This document shows positions 16,518-25,717 of a stretch of 55,164 nucleotides of DNA, one piece after another. Positions within the stretch are counted from its first letter, which is position 1; each line of letters starts with the position of its first letter. Below the pieces are notes generated by a model, which made no database searches, was not told the DNA's origin, and saw only the letters and a list, made by a program, of their open reading frames with translations. Origin of the DNA: Treponema sp. UBA1233 (GTDB lineage: Bacteria > Spirochaetota > Spirochaetia > Treponematales > Treponemataceae); contig DBWR01000012.1 of NCBI GenBank assembly GCA_002309305.1, positions 139,731 to 194,894 on the forward strand, written 5' to 3'. The translations under genes were made by a program, and so were the position numbers.

Positions 16518-19340
16518 GTGAAATTGAAAAATGCAGTAATTCTTGGATGTGCAATGGCTGTACTTCCATTTATTCTCAACACGTTTTCAATCAGCGGCGA
16601 CTCAAAGACTGCTGCTGAAGAAAAAGAAAAAAACAGGGAAATAAACCAGAACGTATTGAACGACTACAACGCAAACTTTGAGGGAGTCAGCGACTCAGGA
16701 AGCCTCTGGTGGTGGAATGACAACAGCTGGTCACCGAACAACATCCCGCGTGAGGCATATTCAGACGGAGAACAGCCCAACCCTGACTGCGGCGGCTACT
16801 ATGTAAAAGTCCTTTCACAAAACGGAAATTCAGCCCAGTGCCAGATTTGTGCAGGTCCAATCGCATCCCTCATAGAAGGTGGAGCGACCTATGCATTCAC
16901 ATGCTACATGAAGGTTGCCCCTGAAAGTGCAGTGCCAACGGGAACTGTAGGACTTGTGGTAAATGGAGCCGCATCCGACTGGTCCAAGGTTGACTCAGCA
17001 AACGTAAAATTCGACAAAAACTATACGCTGAACGACAAATGGCAGTTTGTTTCCGGAACATTCGTCCTTGCCGATCCGCATGATCAGGTTCAGTTCCAGT
17101 TTAACGGAAGCGAAGGCCTTTCATACTGCATCGACGACTTTAGGGTGGGTCTTGATTCACCGGTCGTTCTTTCAATTGAAAAAGACATCGTAAGCTTTAG
17201 GGATGCCCTCTGTTCAAAGGAAGGATTCGGAAAGAAAGTCTGGGCAGGTGGAGCTGTAACAGTTTCAGAAGCATCCGACAGCCTCTACATGGACCTCCTG
17301 TTCAAGCACTTCAACTCTGTAACGCTCGGAAACGAACTCAAGATGGACGCAATGAACGGCTACCACGACGGAAACCGCAGCCCCATCGGAATCACAACCG
17401 ACACGCTCAACGGAAAGGAAATAAAGGTACCTGTTCTTGACCACAGCAGGGCAGACTCACTTTTGGACAAGATTGCGGCATGGAACAAGGAAAACCCAAG
17501 CCAGGCGCTTAAAGTCCGCGGACACGTACTGGTATGGCACTCACAGGCACCGGAATGGTTCTTCCACGAGGACTATGATGCGTCAAAACCATACGTTACC
17601 AAAGACGTCATGAACGAGCGCCTTGAATGGTACATCAAGACCATGCTCACATATTACACCGATCAGACAACTACAACAGGTAAAAAATACGGCCCACTCT
17701 TCTACGGATGGGATGTCGTAAACGAGGCCATAAGCGATGCAACAGGAACCTACCGCACTGATACAGAAGGTGGAGCAGACAAGCTTTCTGACTCAACACA
17801 CGGAAGCAAATCAAGCTGGTGGCACGTCTATCAGAGCAATGAGTTCATCATCAATGCATTCAAGTTTGCAAACAAATATGCTCCAGCATCTCTTGAACTT
17901 TACTACAACGACTACAACGAATGCACTCCAAGCAAGGTTGAGGGAATCGTCCAGCTGCTGAGGGACGTAAAGAACGCCGAAGGAACACGCATCAGCGGAA
18001 TGGGAATGCAGGGACACTACGACTTGAACAGTCCGACAATCGCCCAGATTGAAAATGCAGTCCGCGCCTATTGTGCAGAAGTCGGAAGCGTGATGATCAC
18101 AGAATTCGACATGAAGGCAAGCGCAAGTTTTAACCCGAAGAATCCAGAGGAAGAATACAACAAGCAGGCATACCGCTTCAAGGCTATTTACGACAAGCTC
18201 AAGGAACTTGACAAGGAAGACGGAATCGACGTAAAGGGAATCGTGTTCTGGGGTGTACTTGATCCATACTCATGGCTCCAGTCATCAAGCAGCGTTGGTG
18301 GAGCATCTGACGGAACACAGACCCAATGCCCGCTCCTCTTTGACGGAAAGTACAAGGCAAAACCAGCCCTATATGCATTCACAGATCCTGACAAGCTTGA
18401 ACCCGCAATTCAAAACGTAGTTATTCTTGAGGGTGACGGAAAGGACTTCTCAAATGCAGTCACTTATGAAATTCCGGCAGGAAACTCAGTCGGAAAATTC
18501 AAGCCTTTGTGGAAAGATGGAACTCTGTTCGTAATGACCTCGGTTTCAAAGAATGAGGCTGGAAAATTCAAAATCTACGTGGACGACGGAAACGGCATCA
18601 TTTGCAAGACTGTTCCTGCTACCGACACTTCAATTACTGCAATTGAAACTTCCGCCGCAAAGGTTTCCGCAAACATAAAGATCGACTTCCGCTATGAGGT
18701 TGGAAACGAAACATATTCATTCAACGATCTCAAGAACACACAGGATTCATCATCCAAGTTCTATGCAAAGGCACTGCTCAAACCGTTTGCAACAATCAGG
18801 AAGGGAACTCCGGAACCACGCTTTGACAGCAGCGAATGGGACAAGGCAGATCCTGTTGACCTTACAATACGTCTTGGTGCAAAGGCAGATGCTTCAATGC
18901 GTTTGCTCTGGGATGAGGAAGCACTCTATGTCTATGCAACAGTCAAGGACAGCGTAATCAATACCGCAAGTGGAAACGAATGGGAACAGGATTCAATCGA
19001 AGTGTTCATCGACGAAAACAATGCAAAGGCCGAAAGCTATGAGGGAGACGACAAGCAGTACCGTGTAAGCTGTGAGAACAAGACTTCATTCAACGGAACA
19101 AAGTGCATTGCCGACAACATGGAAAGCTACGCACGCCTTACAGACGACGGTTATGAAGTGATTGCCGCATTCAAGTGGACGGACATCAAGCCTGAGCCAG
19201 GACAGAAAATCGGTCTTGAGCTTCAGATTAACGACGCTGACAACTCAGGAAGCCGCATCGGTACACTAAGCTGGTACGATGAAAACGGAACAGGATACAT
19301 GAATCCTTCTGTATTCGGAACCGTGACCTTGGGTGAATAA
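16518..19340 (+). CDS. Modular secreted GH10 endo-beta-1,4-xylanase
   Basis: 940 residues from GTG 16518 behind GGAGG (a TTG two codons later has better spacing). Order of parts: signal peptide (LKNAVILGCAMAVLPFILNTF); CBM4/9-like domain at about 45-205 (NANFEGVSDSG, then YCIDDFRVG); GH10 catalytic domain at about 225-625; then two CBM9-like beta modules at about 640-740 and 770-940 (LLWDEEALYVYATVKD, SIEVFIDENN). The GH10 acid/base is Glu403 in WDVVNEAI and the nucleophile Glu529 in MITEFDM; HVLVWHSQAPEWF is also typical. It should cleave the xylan backbone outside the cell or at its surface. Released glucuronate-bearing fragments could feed the uxu locus downstream. It is a single-gene transcript with its own promoter and terminator. 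Confidence 0.93.
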   Translation: MKLKNAVILGCAMAVLPFILNTFSISGDSKTAAEEKEKNREINQNVLNDYNANFEGVSDSGSLWWWNDNSWSPNNIPREAYSDGEQPNPDCGGYYVKVLSQNGNSAQCQICAGPIASLIEGGATYAFTCYMKVAPESAVPTGTVGLVVNGAASDWSKVDSANVKFDKNYTLNDKWQFVSGTFVLADPHDQVQFQFNGSEGLSYCIDDFRVGLDSPVVLSIEKDIVSFRDALCSKEGFGKKVWAGGAVTVSEASDSLYMDLLFKHFNSVTLGNELKMDAMNGYHDGNRSPIGITTDTLNGKEIKVPVLDHSRADSLLDKIAAWNKENPSQALKVRGHVLVWHSQAPEWFFHEDYDASKPYVTKDVMNERLEWYIKTMLTYYTDQTTTTGKKYGPLFYGWDVVNEAISDATGTYRTDTEGGADKLSDSTHGSKSSWWHVYQSNEFIINAFKFANKYAPASLELYYNDYNECTPSKVEGIVQLLRDVKNAEGTRISGMGMQGHYDLNSPTIAQIENAVRAYCAEVGSVMITEFDMKASASFNPKNPEEEYNKQAYRFKAIYDKLKELDKEDGIDVKGIVFWGVLDPYSWLQSSSSVGGASDGTQTQCPLLFDGKYKAKPALYAFTDPDKLEPAIQNVVILEGDGKDFSNAVTYEIPAGNSVGKFKPLWKDGTLFVMTSVSKNEAGKFKIYVDDGNGIICKTVPATDTSITAIETSAAKVSANIKIDFRYEVGNETYSFNDLKNTQDSSSKFYAKALLKPFATIRKGTPEPRFDSSEWDKADPVDLTIRLGAKADASMRLLWDEEALYVYATVKDSVINTASGNEWEQDSIEVFIDENNAKAESYEGDDKQYRVSCENKTSFNGTKCIADNMESYARLTDDGYEVIAAFKWTDIKPEPGQKIGLELQINDADNSGSRIGTLSWYDENGTGYMNPSVFGTVTLGE

Positions 19341-19382
19341 AGTTAAAGATAAAAAGTAGCCGCCATATGCGGTAAGACAAAG

Positions 19383-19418
19383 CTGCCTCAGGATCTTGCG
19401 TCTTGGGGCAGTTTTTTT
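19383..19418 (+). terminator. Xylanase terminator
   Basis: CTGCC (19383-19387) pairs with GGCAG (19407-19411), with further partial pairing inside, followed by T7. It lies 40 bp after the xylanase stop. Confidence 0.75.
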
Positions 19419-19424
19419 CCCCAC

Positions 19425-20147
19425 TTAAATGTCCTGATTTTCGGGGGCAACTATTGGTATGGGCTCTATCGGAGTAACAGGGGCATTGTTAGAATTTGGT
19501 TCGTCCGGCTTGGCGGCAAAGGCCTTCATGGATACGGAGGATTTGTACAAGAGGACCAGCATCCAGAATAAAAAGCCAATGGCTGCAAGTGCACAAAAGA
19601 TTGAAACAATTCCGGCAAGAAATTTTATAAATGGTGTAATTGCTAAACCAAGGCAAGCACAAGTAATTGAAATCAAATAGATGTTTGCCGTACGATAAGT
19701 CTCCCAAGAGTCTGACATGGATAAATCAACAGGTAAAAAACGGGAGCTCATTGCATTGGCAAATTTCAAAATATATAAAGCGCTGAACACTAAACTTACA
19801 ATAGTTATCATCATGTTCATGGCAGTATCAGGGACATACAATTTTATAAAACTGAATAACTGTGAAATAATGCAAAAGAGACCTGCCAAACTAAATTCAG
19901 AATCATATTTACCAAGTAAAAAATGTATTATGGCAAATACGATATTGAGGACAAAAGCTGCAATGCTATAACATACTAATACCGCGGCATTCAGATTTAC
20001 CCAAGCAATTATAACTGATAAAACAGAGCCGATGGTCAGAAAAACCTGGATCATGAACAAATACATGAATTTCTTTGACATATCAGCATACTTGGCCTTG
20101 GATTCAGGTTGCGGTATTTTTCCCGTGTTGATTAATTCGTTTTCCAT
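19425..20147 (-). CDS. Multi-pass membrane protein, unknown function
   Basis: 240 residues from ATG 20147. About six hydrophobic segments are visible (around residues 28-50, 54-78, 85-103, 108-126, 152-172, 176-200). The N-terminal 25 residues are polar, and the Pro/Asn-rich C-terminus (TPIEPIPIVAPENQ) lies outside the membrane. No family motif is recognised. No Shine-Dalgarno exists: the promoter at 20154-20182 places the transcript start at the A of the ATG, so the mRNA appears leaderless. It is convergent with the xylanase. Confidence 0.55.
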   Translation of the reverse strand: MENELINTGKIPQPESKAKYADMSKKFMYLFMIQVFLTIGSVLSVIIAWVNLNAAVLVCYSIAAFVLNIVFAIIHFLLGKYDSEFSLAGLFCIISQLFSFIKLYVPDTAMNMMITIVSLVFSALYILKFANAMSSRFLPVDLSMSDSWETYRTANIYLISITCACLGLAITPFIKFLAGIVSIFCALAAIGFLFWMLVLLYKSSVSMKAFAAKPDEPNSNNAPVTPIEPIPIVAPENQDI

Positions 20148-20153
20148 AATATT

Positions 20154-20182
20154 ATCATACTATCACTCTTTTTTTTCATCAA
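20154..20182 (-). promoter_or_regulatory. Promoter giving a leaderless transcript
   Basis: TTGATG (20177-20182), a 17-bp spacer and TATGAT (20154-20159). Counting 7 nt beyond the -10 lands on 20147, the first base of the start codon. Confidence 0.6.
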
Positions 20183-20197
20183 GACTCTCTGACAAAA

Positions 20198-20854
20198 CTA
20201 AACCATGAAAAGCAAGTGGAACAGGTTTGCCAGACCCACCTTTACTTTAAATGGTGAATAATTGTCGTTATAATAATTCTTTAGTTCTTCCGGGCCCAGG
20301 GGGAACTCATAAATGACTTTAACCTCCAATATCATACCGCTTAAAGAGGCTTCGGCAAATGCAGTCAAAAGAAGCTGTTTATCCTCCGGCATGATTCCAA
20401 CTCCACCGCCCACTCTAAGCGTTAACATCCAGAATTTAGTATAATAGGTGGAACTTCCTGCCGACAAACGGAAAAACATATTGTCCTGGAAGTCGGAGTC
20501 TGAATATTCGAACATACCATAGAAGCCTGTAGAGATATCTGCGGTCTTATTCCATAAAAAGTCTCCGCCAAGATCAATTGACCATTTTTCTTGCGAACCC
20601 CATGATACGGAAAGCACAGGAAAGAAGACCATTTCGTCATTTTTATCTTTGTCCTCAGTCTTTTCCCCTTCAGTAGTATTATCCTCAGGAGCCTTTTCAA
20701 CTTCATTTTTCTGAACATGCTCCTGCATTGGTTCATCCATCTGCATCAAATCGCTAAGGGTAAGCTCAGTGGATTCCTGTGCATAAAGAGTATTTGCAAA
20801 AAACGCCAGAAAAACAGTAATGGTCAAGAAAACAGTCATTCTCTTTTTGTTCAT
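20198..20854 (-). CDS. Secreted protein, probable outer-membrane barrel
   Basis: ATG 20854 (218 residues) has AAGGAG 6 nt upstream; the in-frame start at 20878 lacks one. The signal peptide ends LAFFANTLYAQ. Residues about 25-75 are acidic, Glu/Asp/Lys-rich and probably disordered. The remainder shows alternating strands (VLSVSWGSQEKWSIDLGGDF, ISTGFYGMFEYSDS, TKFWMLTLRVGGGVGI, AEASLSGMILEVKVIYEFPL) consistent with a small barrel. The terminator at 20974-21013 separates it from the upstream barrel gene. Function is unknown. Confidence 0.5.
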   Translation of the reverse strand: MNKKRMTVFLTITVFLAFFANTLYAQESTELTLSDLMQMDEPMQEHVQKNEVEKAPEDNTTEGEKTEDKDKNDEMVFFPVLSVSWGSQEKWSIDLGGDFLWNKTADISTGFYGMFEYSDSDFQDNMFFRLSAGSSTYYTKFWMLTLRVGGGVGIMPEDKQLLLTAFAEASLSGMILEVKVIYEFPLGPEELKNYYNDNYSPFKVKVGLANLFHLLFMV

Positions 20855-20973
20855 GTTTTTCTCCTTAAAAAAATACAAAGAACTGAAACTCAGCAGACCA
20901 AACTTTAAGCACTAGTACAATTTTAACATAGCTTATTGCATCTTGCAATGTTTTTATAAACATTTTTGTATAC

Positions 20974-21013
20974 AAAAAAAACTGCCTTCCATCCACATCC
21001 GACGGAAAGCAGT
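20974..21013 (-). terminator. Terminator after the 327-residue barrel gene
   Basis: On the minus strand ACTGC (21013-21009) begins a stem of about 13 bp, including G-U pairs, that closes with GCAGT (985-981 of the same kilobase) and is followed by T8. Confidence 0.75.
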
Positions 21014-21037
21014 CTAATAAAATCCCCTAAAAAAAGA

Positions 21038-22021
21038 TTAAATGAATCGGTGGGTCCAGCTCAATGCCAGACGTTTAAAGAACCATTCGCGGCCAAGCGT
21101 ATTTCTGAGCAGAGATTCAGATTCCTTTGAAATCTCGGCATCAAAACTCCTGCGGCTTGAAAAATCAACAAGCACAGCAAGTTCATCCTTTTCGCCAAAC
21201 TTTAACTGAGCAAGCGGACTTATGGAAATTTCCGCAAAGGTACCGTCAAAGTTATCATCATAAATTCCGTAATTGGATCCATCATAATATCCGTTCATCT
21301 TGTACATCAAACCTGCACGATACAAAACCAGCGGCATCTGATATGCAAGTATTCCCTGGAATTCATACGAAAGACCACGCACCTTGTTTTTGCTGTTCTG
21401 CCATATGTAAATTGCATCAGAATCCAAACCTGCAATTGCGGAATAAGTTGTCGTATACGAAGCGAGCATTACGACATGAGTCCAGTCACCTGGAATCAAT
21501 GCTCCGGTATCAAACTGGAATGTGGCTGATGCCCAGAGGTCATAATACGGATGCGAGAATGTAGAAAGATTTTCATAATCAAATGTAATCTCATCCAATT
21601 CGCAAAGTCCTTTTACGTCCCCAATGTTCCAGCCCAAACCTACGGAAGCTCCAGCCTTGAAAACCAAAAACGGAACCGGTGTAAATTCCACGCTTACCTT
21701 TGGCCTTAAAGTAATTGGAGTAAGTTCAATTCCTCCAGTCAACACCACGTTGGCATCCTTTAAGAGAAAGTTTTCTCCAAGTGGTGTGTTGAACTTATAT
21801 GAAGCGTCAAGTATCGTGCGAAGATCCGGGCCTTCATACGGACCTGTTATCGGGGCAAAATGAGTACCTCCAGTCTGACGGTCTGTATGTGTGTAGTATG
21901 CGAAATCCGTCTGCAACTTGAGTGTGAACGGAGATTCTTCACCGTCACCAGACTCTGCAAAAACTGAAGCGGCAAAAATCATCATCAATGTAATGACTGC
22001 CGGAATGGTTTTTCTTTTCAT
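21038..22021 (-). CDS. Outer-membrane beta-barrel protein
   Basis: 327 residues from ATG 22021 with GGAG 8 nt upstream. The signal peptide MKRKTIPAVITLMMIFAASVFA is followed by a strand-rich protein (FTLKLQTDFAYYTH, ITLRPKVSVEFTPVPFLVFKAGAS, YDLWASATFQFD, MPLVLYRAGLMYKMNGYY) that ends in LALSWTHRFI, close to the barrel-terminal signature with an aromatic near the end. The length would suit 12-14 strands. A porin role is possible given the adjacent uronate and xylan genes, but no specific family is recognised. Its own terminator follows. Confidence 0.55.
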   Translation of the reverse strand: MKRKTIPAVITLMMIFAASVFAESGDGEESPFTLKLQTDFAYYTHTDRQTGGTHFAPITGPYEGPDLRTILDASYKFNTPLGENFLLKDANVVLTGGIELTPITLRPKVSVEFTPVPFLVFKAGASVGLGWNIGDVKGLCELDEITFDYENLSTFSHPYYDLWASATFQFDTGALIPGDWTHVVMLASYTTTYSAIAGLDSDAIYIWQNSKNKVRGLSYEFQGILAYQMPLVLYRAGLMYKMNGYYDGSNYGIYDDNFDGTFAEISISPLAQLKFGEKDELAVLVDFSSRRSFDAEISKESESLLRNTLGREWFFKRLALSWTHRFI

Positions 22022-22116
22022 CTTCTATTCTCCTATAGTGAACAAAAACATTATATGGAAAAATCCGAATCAATCAATAGGGAAATGAGGAATTTTTTTT
22101 CAGGAATCTGACAGAA

Positions 22117-23730
22117 TTATGCCAACGAAGCCAGAGACTTTCTTACGCTGCCCTTGCCGCCAAGCAAATCAGAAAATCTTTCAAGGACAGTCTTGGCTAT
22201 ACCGGCTTCAAACAAATCCACACCGAATATTTCCGCACGATGAAGCAGGGGTTCAACCGCCTTGCATGAAGAAACAGAATCTCCTCCAAGCTTTACATCG
22301 GCTACATATTTCCGCACATCATCCAAAAGCGGATCGGGACTGAGCTCAAAGGCATTTCCATTATCATCAACTGCCATAAGATAACGGAGCCACAGTGCAA
22401 ACACCATTGGAATCACCTTCAAGTTTTCAAGGGACAAGTCTGAACGCTCCATATACCTCTTGATTGTCTCGCCAAAACGGATGCTCAGTTTTTGAGAAGT
22501 GTCACAGGCAATTCTCTGTGGAGTATCCGGCATGAACGGATTGGGGATTCGCACATTCACTACCTCGTCAATAAAATCACGCGGCTTGATGATTCCTGGA
22601 TCCACGACAACAGGGAGACCTTCGTCATAGCCAAGGCGTTTTACAAGACGGAGCAAATCAGCATCTTTCATTTCATCGGCAATCAGGGTGTATCCCAAAA
22701 GACATCCGCTAACAGCAAGAAATGTATGAAGTGGATTAAGGCATGTGCACACCTTCATCTTTTCCACCTTGTCCACGGTTTCACGATTGGTAAAATATAG
22801 TCCGGCTTTTTCTAGTTCAGGACGGCCGTTGGGGAATGCGTCTTCTATAACAAGATACTGGCATTCCTCTGCATTTACAAACGGAGCAACATAAGTTTTC
22901 TTGCTTGTGATTACTGGTTCAAGCTGCTCTATGCCATCGTCAGAAAGAATCTTTTCTATTTTTGAATCAGGACGCGGAGTAATCTTATCTATCATCGTCC
23001 ATGGGAATGTCACCTTGCTGCGGTCGTTCACATAGTCAAGGAATCCTGCCTTGCACACACCACGCTTTTTCCATTCAGATGCAAACTCCGTTACTGCGGC
23101 CTTGAGCTTGTCTCCGTTGTGGGAACAATTGTCCATGCTTACCATTGCGATTGGAAGCGCGCCATTTGAATAACGTTCATGAAGCAGGCTCACAACCTTG
23201 CCGATGTAACTCTTTGGCGAAACAGGACCCGAAGCAAAATCATCTTCCACACCCGGCATGAACACTCCGCTTGCATTCTTTAAGAGATAGCCTTTCTCGG
23301 TGATTGTAAACGTAACCATCTGAAGTGAAGAAGAACGGAATACCTCGCACAACCTGTTCCAGTCATTTTTGTTTGCACTGTCGGCAGCCAACGATTCCAT
23401 AATCGAAGCGACCACAGTTTTTTCAACCGAGCCGTTTGATTTCAAGGTAACAAGAGCACCGATGTTGTCGTGGGGACGGTACATCTTTTCGATTATCTCG
23501 TAGTCATATCCTTCTGCAACCACAAGACCACGGTCAAGCACACCTTTGTTCAAAAGTTCCTGAACAACATTCGCCTGGAACGCACGGAAAATGTTTCCCG
23601 CACCAAAGTGAATCCAGAACGGGTTGGCCTTGGTAGCCTCCATGACCTTTTCCCTGTCAAACTCAGGAAGCGAATATCCCTTGGCCTTCCATTCCGATGT
23701 ATCCTTAATTCCTTCAACTGTAAGTTTCAT
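22117..23730 (-). CDS. uxuB: Fructuronate reductase (mannitol dehydrogenase family)
   Basis: 537 residues from ATG 23730, with GAGG 6 nt upstream. The NAD-binding motif is at the N-terminus (WIHFGAGNIFRAF). The C-terminal domain carries the polyol dehydrogenase signature with catalytic Lys, Asn and His in KMKVCTCLNPLHTFLAVSG. Expected reaction: D-fructuronate + NADH to D-mannonate, the step before UxuA. The length matches fructuronate reductases rather than mannitol-2-dehydrogenases (about 490). I choose UxuB because uxuA, an importer and a GntR/FCD regulator lie in the same region and share its operator motif. Tagaturonate or mannitol activity is not excluded by sequence alone. It is monocistronic here. 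Confidence 0.85.
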   Translation of the reverse strand: MKLTVEGIKDTSEWKAKGYSLPEFDREKVMEATKANPFWIHFGAGNIFRAFQANVVQELLNKGVLDRGLVVAEGYDYEIIEKMYRPHDNIGALVTLKSNGSVEKTVVASIMESLAADSANKNDWNRLCEVFRSSSLQMVTFTITEKGYLLKNASGVFMPGVEDDFASGPVSPKSYIGKVVSLLHERYSNGALPIAMVSMDNCSHNGDKLKAAVTEFASEWKKRGVCKAGFLDYVNDRSKVTFPWTMIDKITPRPDSKIEKILSDDGIEQLEPVITSKKTYVAPFVNAEECQYLVIEDAFPNGRPELEKAGLYFTNRETVDKVEKMKVCTCLNPLHTFLAVSGCLLGYTLIADEMKDADLLRLVKRLGYDEGLPVVVDPGIIKPRDFIDEVVNVRIPNPFMPDTPQRIACDTSQKLSIRFGETIKRYMERSDLSLENLKVIPMVFALWLRYLMAVDDNGNAFELSPDPLLDDVRKYVADVKLGGDSVSSCKAVEPLLHRAEIFGVDLFEAGIAKTVLERFSDLLGGKGSVRKSLASLA

Positions 23731-23756
23731 AATCAACCTCTAATAACAGAAATTCT

Positions 23757-23783
23757 ACTACTAGTATTCTAGCATACTAGTAT
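23757..23783 (-). promoter_or_regulatory. Operator array upstream of uxuB
   Basis: CTAG occurs at 23761, 23769 and 23777, an exact 8-bp step, giving overlapping GntR/FCD-type palindromes TAGTATTCTA (23762-23771) and TAGCATACTA (23770-23779). The same motif precedes the importer operon. Probable binding site of the GntR protein at 35616-36290. Confidence 0.65.
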
Positions 23784-23822
23784 AAAAAAATCCACTGCTT
23801 TTTTGGTTTTCCTGAATTTTTT

Positions 23823-25475
23823 CTATATCAGATTACACCCTTCAAGTTCCCATTCTATCATGTTTATCGGAGTGTCAATTATAGGACCACCCCTATCTAC
23901 GCTCAATGAATTTGCTGGAACCCATCCTGTCCACTCGTCTATAGTAATTTTTACCCACTTGTAGTCAGCAGTGATTGCAGAAGTTTTATGATAACGGCCC
24001 CCTTCTTCATGTGTAATTTCATGCAGGTTTTCTGATTTTTCCGATGGCAGTGATTTGATATTTATCCCATCAGTCACATCAAAAGAGTCCTCCAACCTCA
24101 AGACCTCAACATCTTTTCCATCCACGGAAATTGTTTCAAGATACTCAAACTGACCGTTTGCATATGGATTCTTTATTTCCACAAAGCCGTAAACCCCTGA
24201 AGTTGTTTCCATCTCAACGCTCGTCTTCCCGCTTGCCTTAACCGTGACATAGCGAGTAAACTTTACATCATCTCCCTTTTTAATCATATAAATCTCTTTT
24301 TCTAAATCTGGAGAATCGTAAACTTTTATGTTCCAGCCAGATTCCTCTATATAGTTAAGGAAAAGAGTCAAATCATGAACTTCATATTTGGATGAATCAG
24401 ACAAGTCAATTTTCTTTTCATTGGCAAATGGGTTAGAACCTGTTTTATCTGAAGAATTAAATTCAGCCTTTAAAATCTCCTGATACTCAACTTTTCGTGT
24501 CACATCGTAATCCACAAAATAAGCTCCGAAAATCCAGCCATACTGCACGTCATCATCTTTAGGAATTGAAATATAATACCAGCTTCCTCTAACACCATCG
24601 ATTGTTTCACGAACATATGCAATGCCACAAACTGTAACTACCGTGCCCCGTTTTAAAATGCCAGTTTCATTTTCTGTTTTTCCAGGAAACATTTCCTTGT
24701 ACATTTCGATGTTTTGAGTCTGCGAATCTGCGGAAGGTTTTGTATGGAACTTTATATTTTCACTAATAACTTTCTGCTCTTTTATTATCGTTATGCCAGC
24801 ACCATCCACTCTAGCACCTGTTCCTGCCTCTTTTTCAGAACCTGTCGGAAAAAATTTTATGTCACGCAGAACCAGCTCGCTGTCATAATAGAAACTGGCG
24901 CTCCTGTAATTCATGTAGCACTTAACATCATCTACACCAAAAATCCTTCCGTAAAAGCTTATATCAGGATCATAACTAAAGGACGAAAGATACATCTTAT
25001 CTTTTTCTATTCTATATTTTCCAATAGCCGATGGTCCTGAATCAAGACTGCCGATTGCAAAATAATCATCGGAATAAAAGAGCAGTACGTATGGTTCTGC
25101 AACTTCTTTATCCAAAACCCAGATAGTAGACATCAGCTTTTCTTTTGTCAGCTTCTCATAGCTTTCATCATATTTGACTTCCCTTTCACGCCATGAGACG
25201 AGGTCATCAGATTCCTTGCGGTAATTGAATTTGAGCATGTCCATTACCTGATAGCCTAGGGATTCAATTTTTTGATATACAGTCAGGTTGGGGTCGTTCA
25301 ATATCTGTTCAACTTTTTGTGCGTCTTTTTCTTCCGGAGTTAATTCAACATTTGCCTGAACAGGCTCCACAATCTGAGCGGGAGATTCATCCACCGGCTT
25401 TTCCGCAACCTCATTCTTTTTACAAGAAACAAACAGACACAAAATGAGTGCCGGCACAAACAAAACTTTTTTCAT
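23823..25475 (-). CDS. Lipoprotein with SH3-like domains
   Basis: I choose ATG 25475 (550 residues), preceded by GAGG 5 nt upstream and beginning the signal peptide MKKVLFVPALILCLFVSC; the longer frame from 25526 adds an improbable leader. The lipobox Cys is at about residue 18. The middle and C-terminal thirds contain SH3-like segments: NIKFHTKPSADS to GSWYYISI and YGWIFGAYF; INIKSLPSEKSENL to WVKITIDEWTGWVPANSLSV. These beta-barrel domains often bind peptidoglycan or peptides. The N-terminal 200 residues are unrecognised. A perfect 6-bp hairpin (TTCCGT/ACGGAA, 25491-25506) lies in the leader. It separates uxuB from the rest of the uronate genes. Confidence 0.65.
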   Translation of the reverse strand: MKKVLFVPALILCLFVSCKKNEVAEKPVDESPAQIVEPVQANVELTPEEKDAQKVEQILNDPNLTVYQKIESLGYQVMDMLKFNYRKESDDLVSWREREVKYDESYEKLTKEKLMSTIWVLDKEVAEPYVLLFYSDDYFAIGSLDSGPSAIGKYRIEKDKMYLSSFSYDPDISFYGRIFGVDDVKCYMNYRSASFYYDSELVLRDIKFFPTGSEKEAGTGARVDGAGITIIKEQKVISENIKFHTKPSADSQTQNIEMYKEMFPGKTENETGILKRGTVVTVCGIAYVRETIDGVRGSWYYISIPKDDDVQYGWIFGAYFVDYDVTRKVEYQEILKAEFNSSDKTGSNPFANEKKIDLSDSSKYEVHDLTLFLNYIEESGWNIKVYDSPDLEKEIYMIKKGDDVKFTRYVTVKASGKTSVEMETTSGVYGFVEIKNPYANGQFEYLETISVDGKDVEVLRLEDSFDVTDGINIKSLPSEKSENLHEITHEEGGRYHKTSAITADYKWVKITIDEWTGWVPANSLSVDRGGPIIDTPINMIEWELEGCNLI

Positions 25476-25490
25476 ACAAACCTCGTGTAA

Positions 25491-25535
25491 TTCCGTAAAG
25501 ACGGAACTTAATGATATGATATTCAAAGCATATCA
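25491..25535 (-). promoter_or_regulatory. Leader hairpin and inverted repeat upstream of the SH3 lipoprotein
   Basis: TTCCGT (25491-25496) and ACGGAA (25501-25506) form a perfect hairpin with a 4-nt loop. Just upstream, TGATATG (25512-25518) and CATATCA (25529-25535) form a 7-bp inverted repeat spaced 10 bp, possibly an operator. Confidence 0.4.
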
Positions 25536-25576
25536 CTTCAAACCGAAAAAGTCTATTTATTTACAGAAGAAATTCA

Positions 25577-25605
25577 TTGACGGCAAGGGATAAAATCGCT
25601 ATACT
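25577..25605 (+). promoter_or_regulatory. Promoter of the type III toxin-antitoxin locus
   Basis: TTGACG (25577-25582), exactly 17 bp, TATACT (25600-25605). The predicted start (about 25612) coincides with the first antitoxin repeat. Confidence 0.8.
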
Positions 25606-25612
25606 ATATACA

Positions 25613-25717
25613 TGGGGAAGCTCCGCCCCTAACTGGAGAAATAACTTTGGGTGAGCTCTGACCCTAACTAGAGAAGTAACACTGGGGAAGCTCCGCCCCT
25701 AACTGGAGAATACGGCG
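25613..25717 (+). repeat. 35-nt tandem repeats of the antitoxin
   Basis: Units at 25613-25647, 25648-25682 and 25683-25717. The last diverges after its first 28 nt. Units 1 and 3 are almost identical and unit 2 differs mainly at covarying stem positions. There are no spacers, so it is not CRISPR. Confidence 0.9.

Noticed and set aside
22117..23730. Calling uxuB a mannitol 2-dehydrogenase
   Set aside because: The family signature is shared, but the 537-residue length, the operator shared with the uronate importer and nearby uxuA favour fructuronate reductase.
23731..23736. TTG start two codons before the uxuB ATG
   Set aside because: GAGG is spaced properly for the ATG at 23730 and overlaps the TTG. 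The same reasoning moved the uxuA start to 31628.
25613..25717. Possible CRISPR array
   Set aside because: The repeats are directly adjacent without spacers, there are fewer than three, no cas genes are present, and the toxin context explains them.
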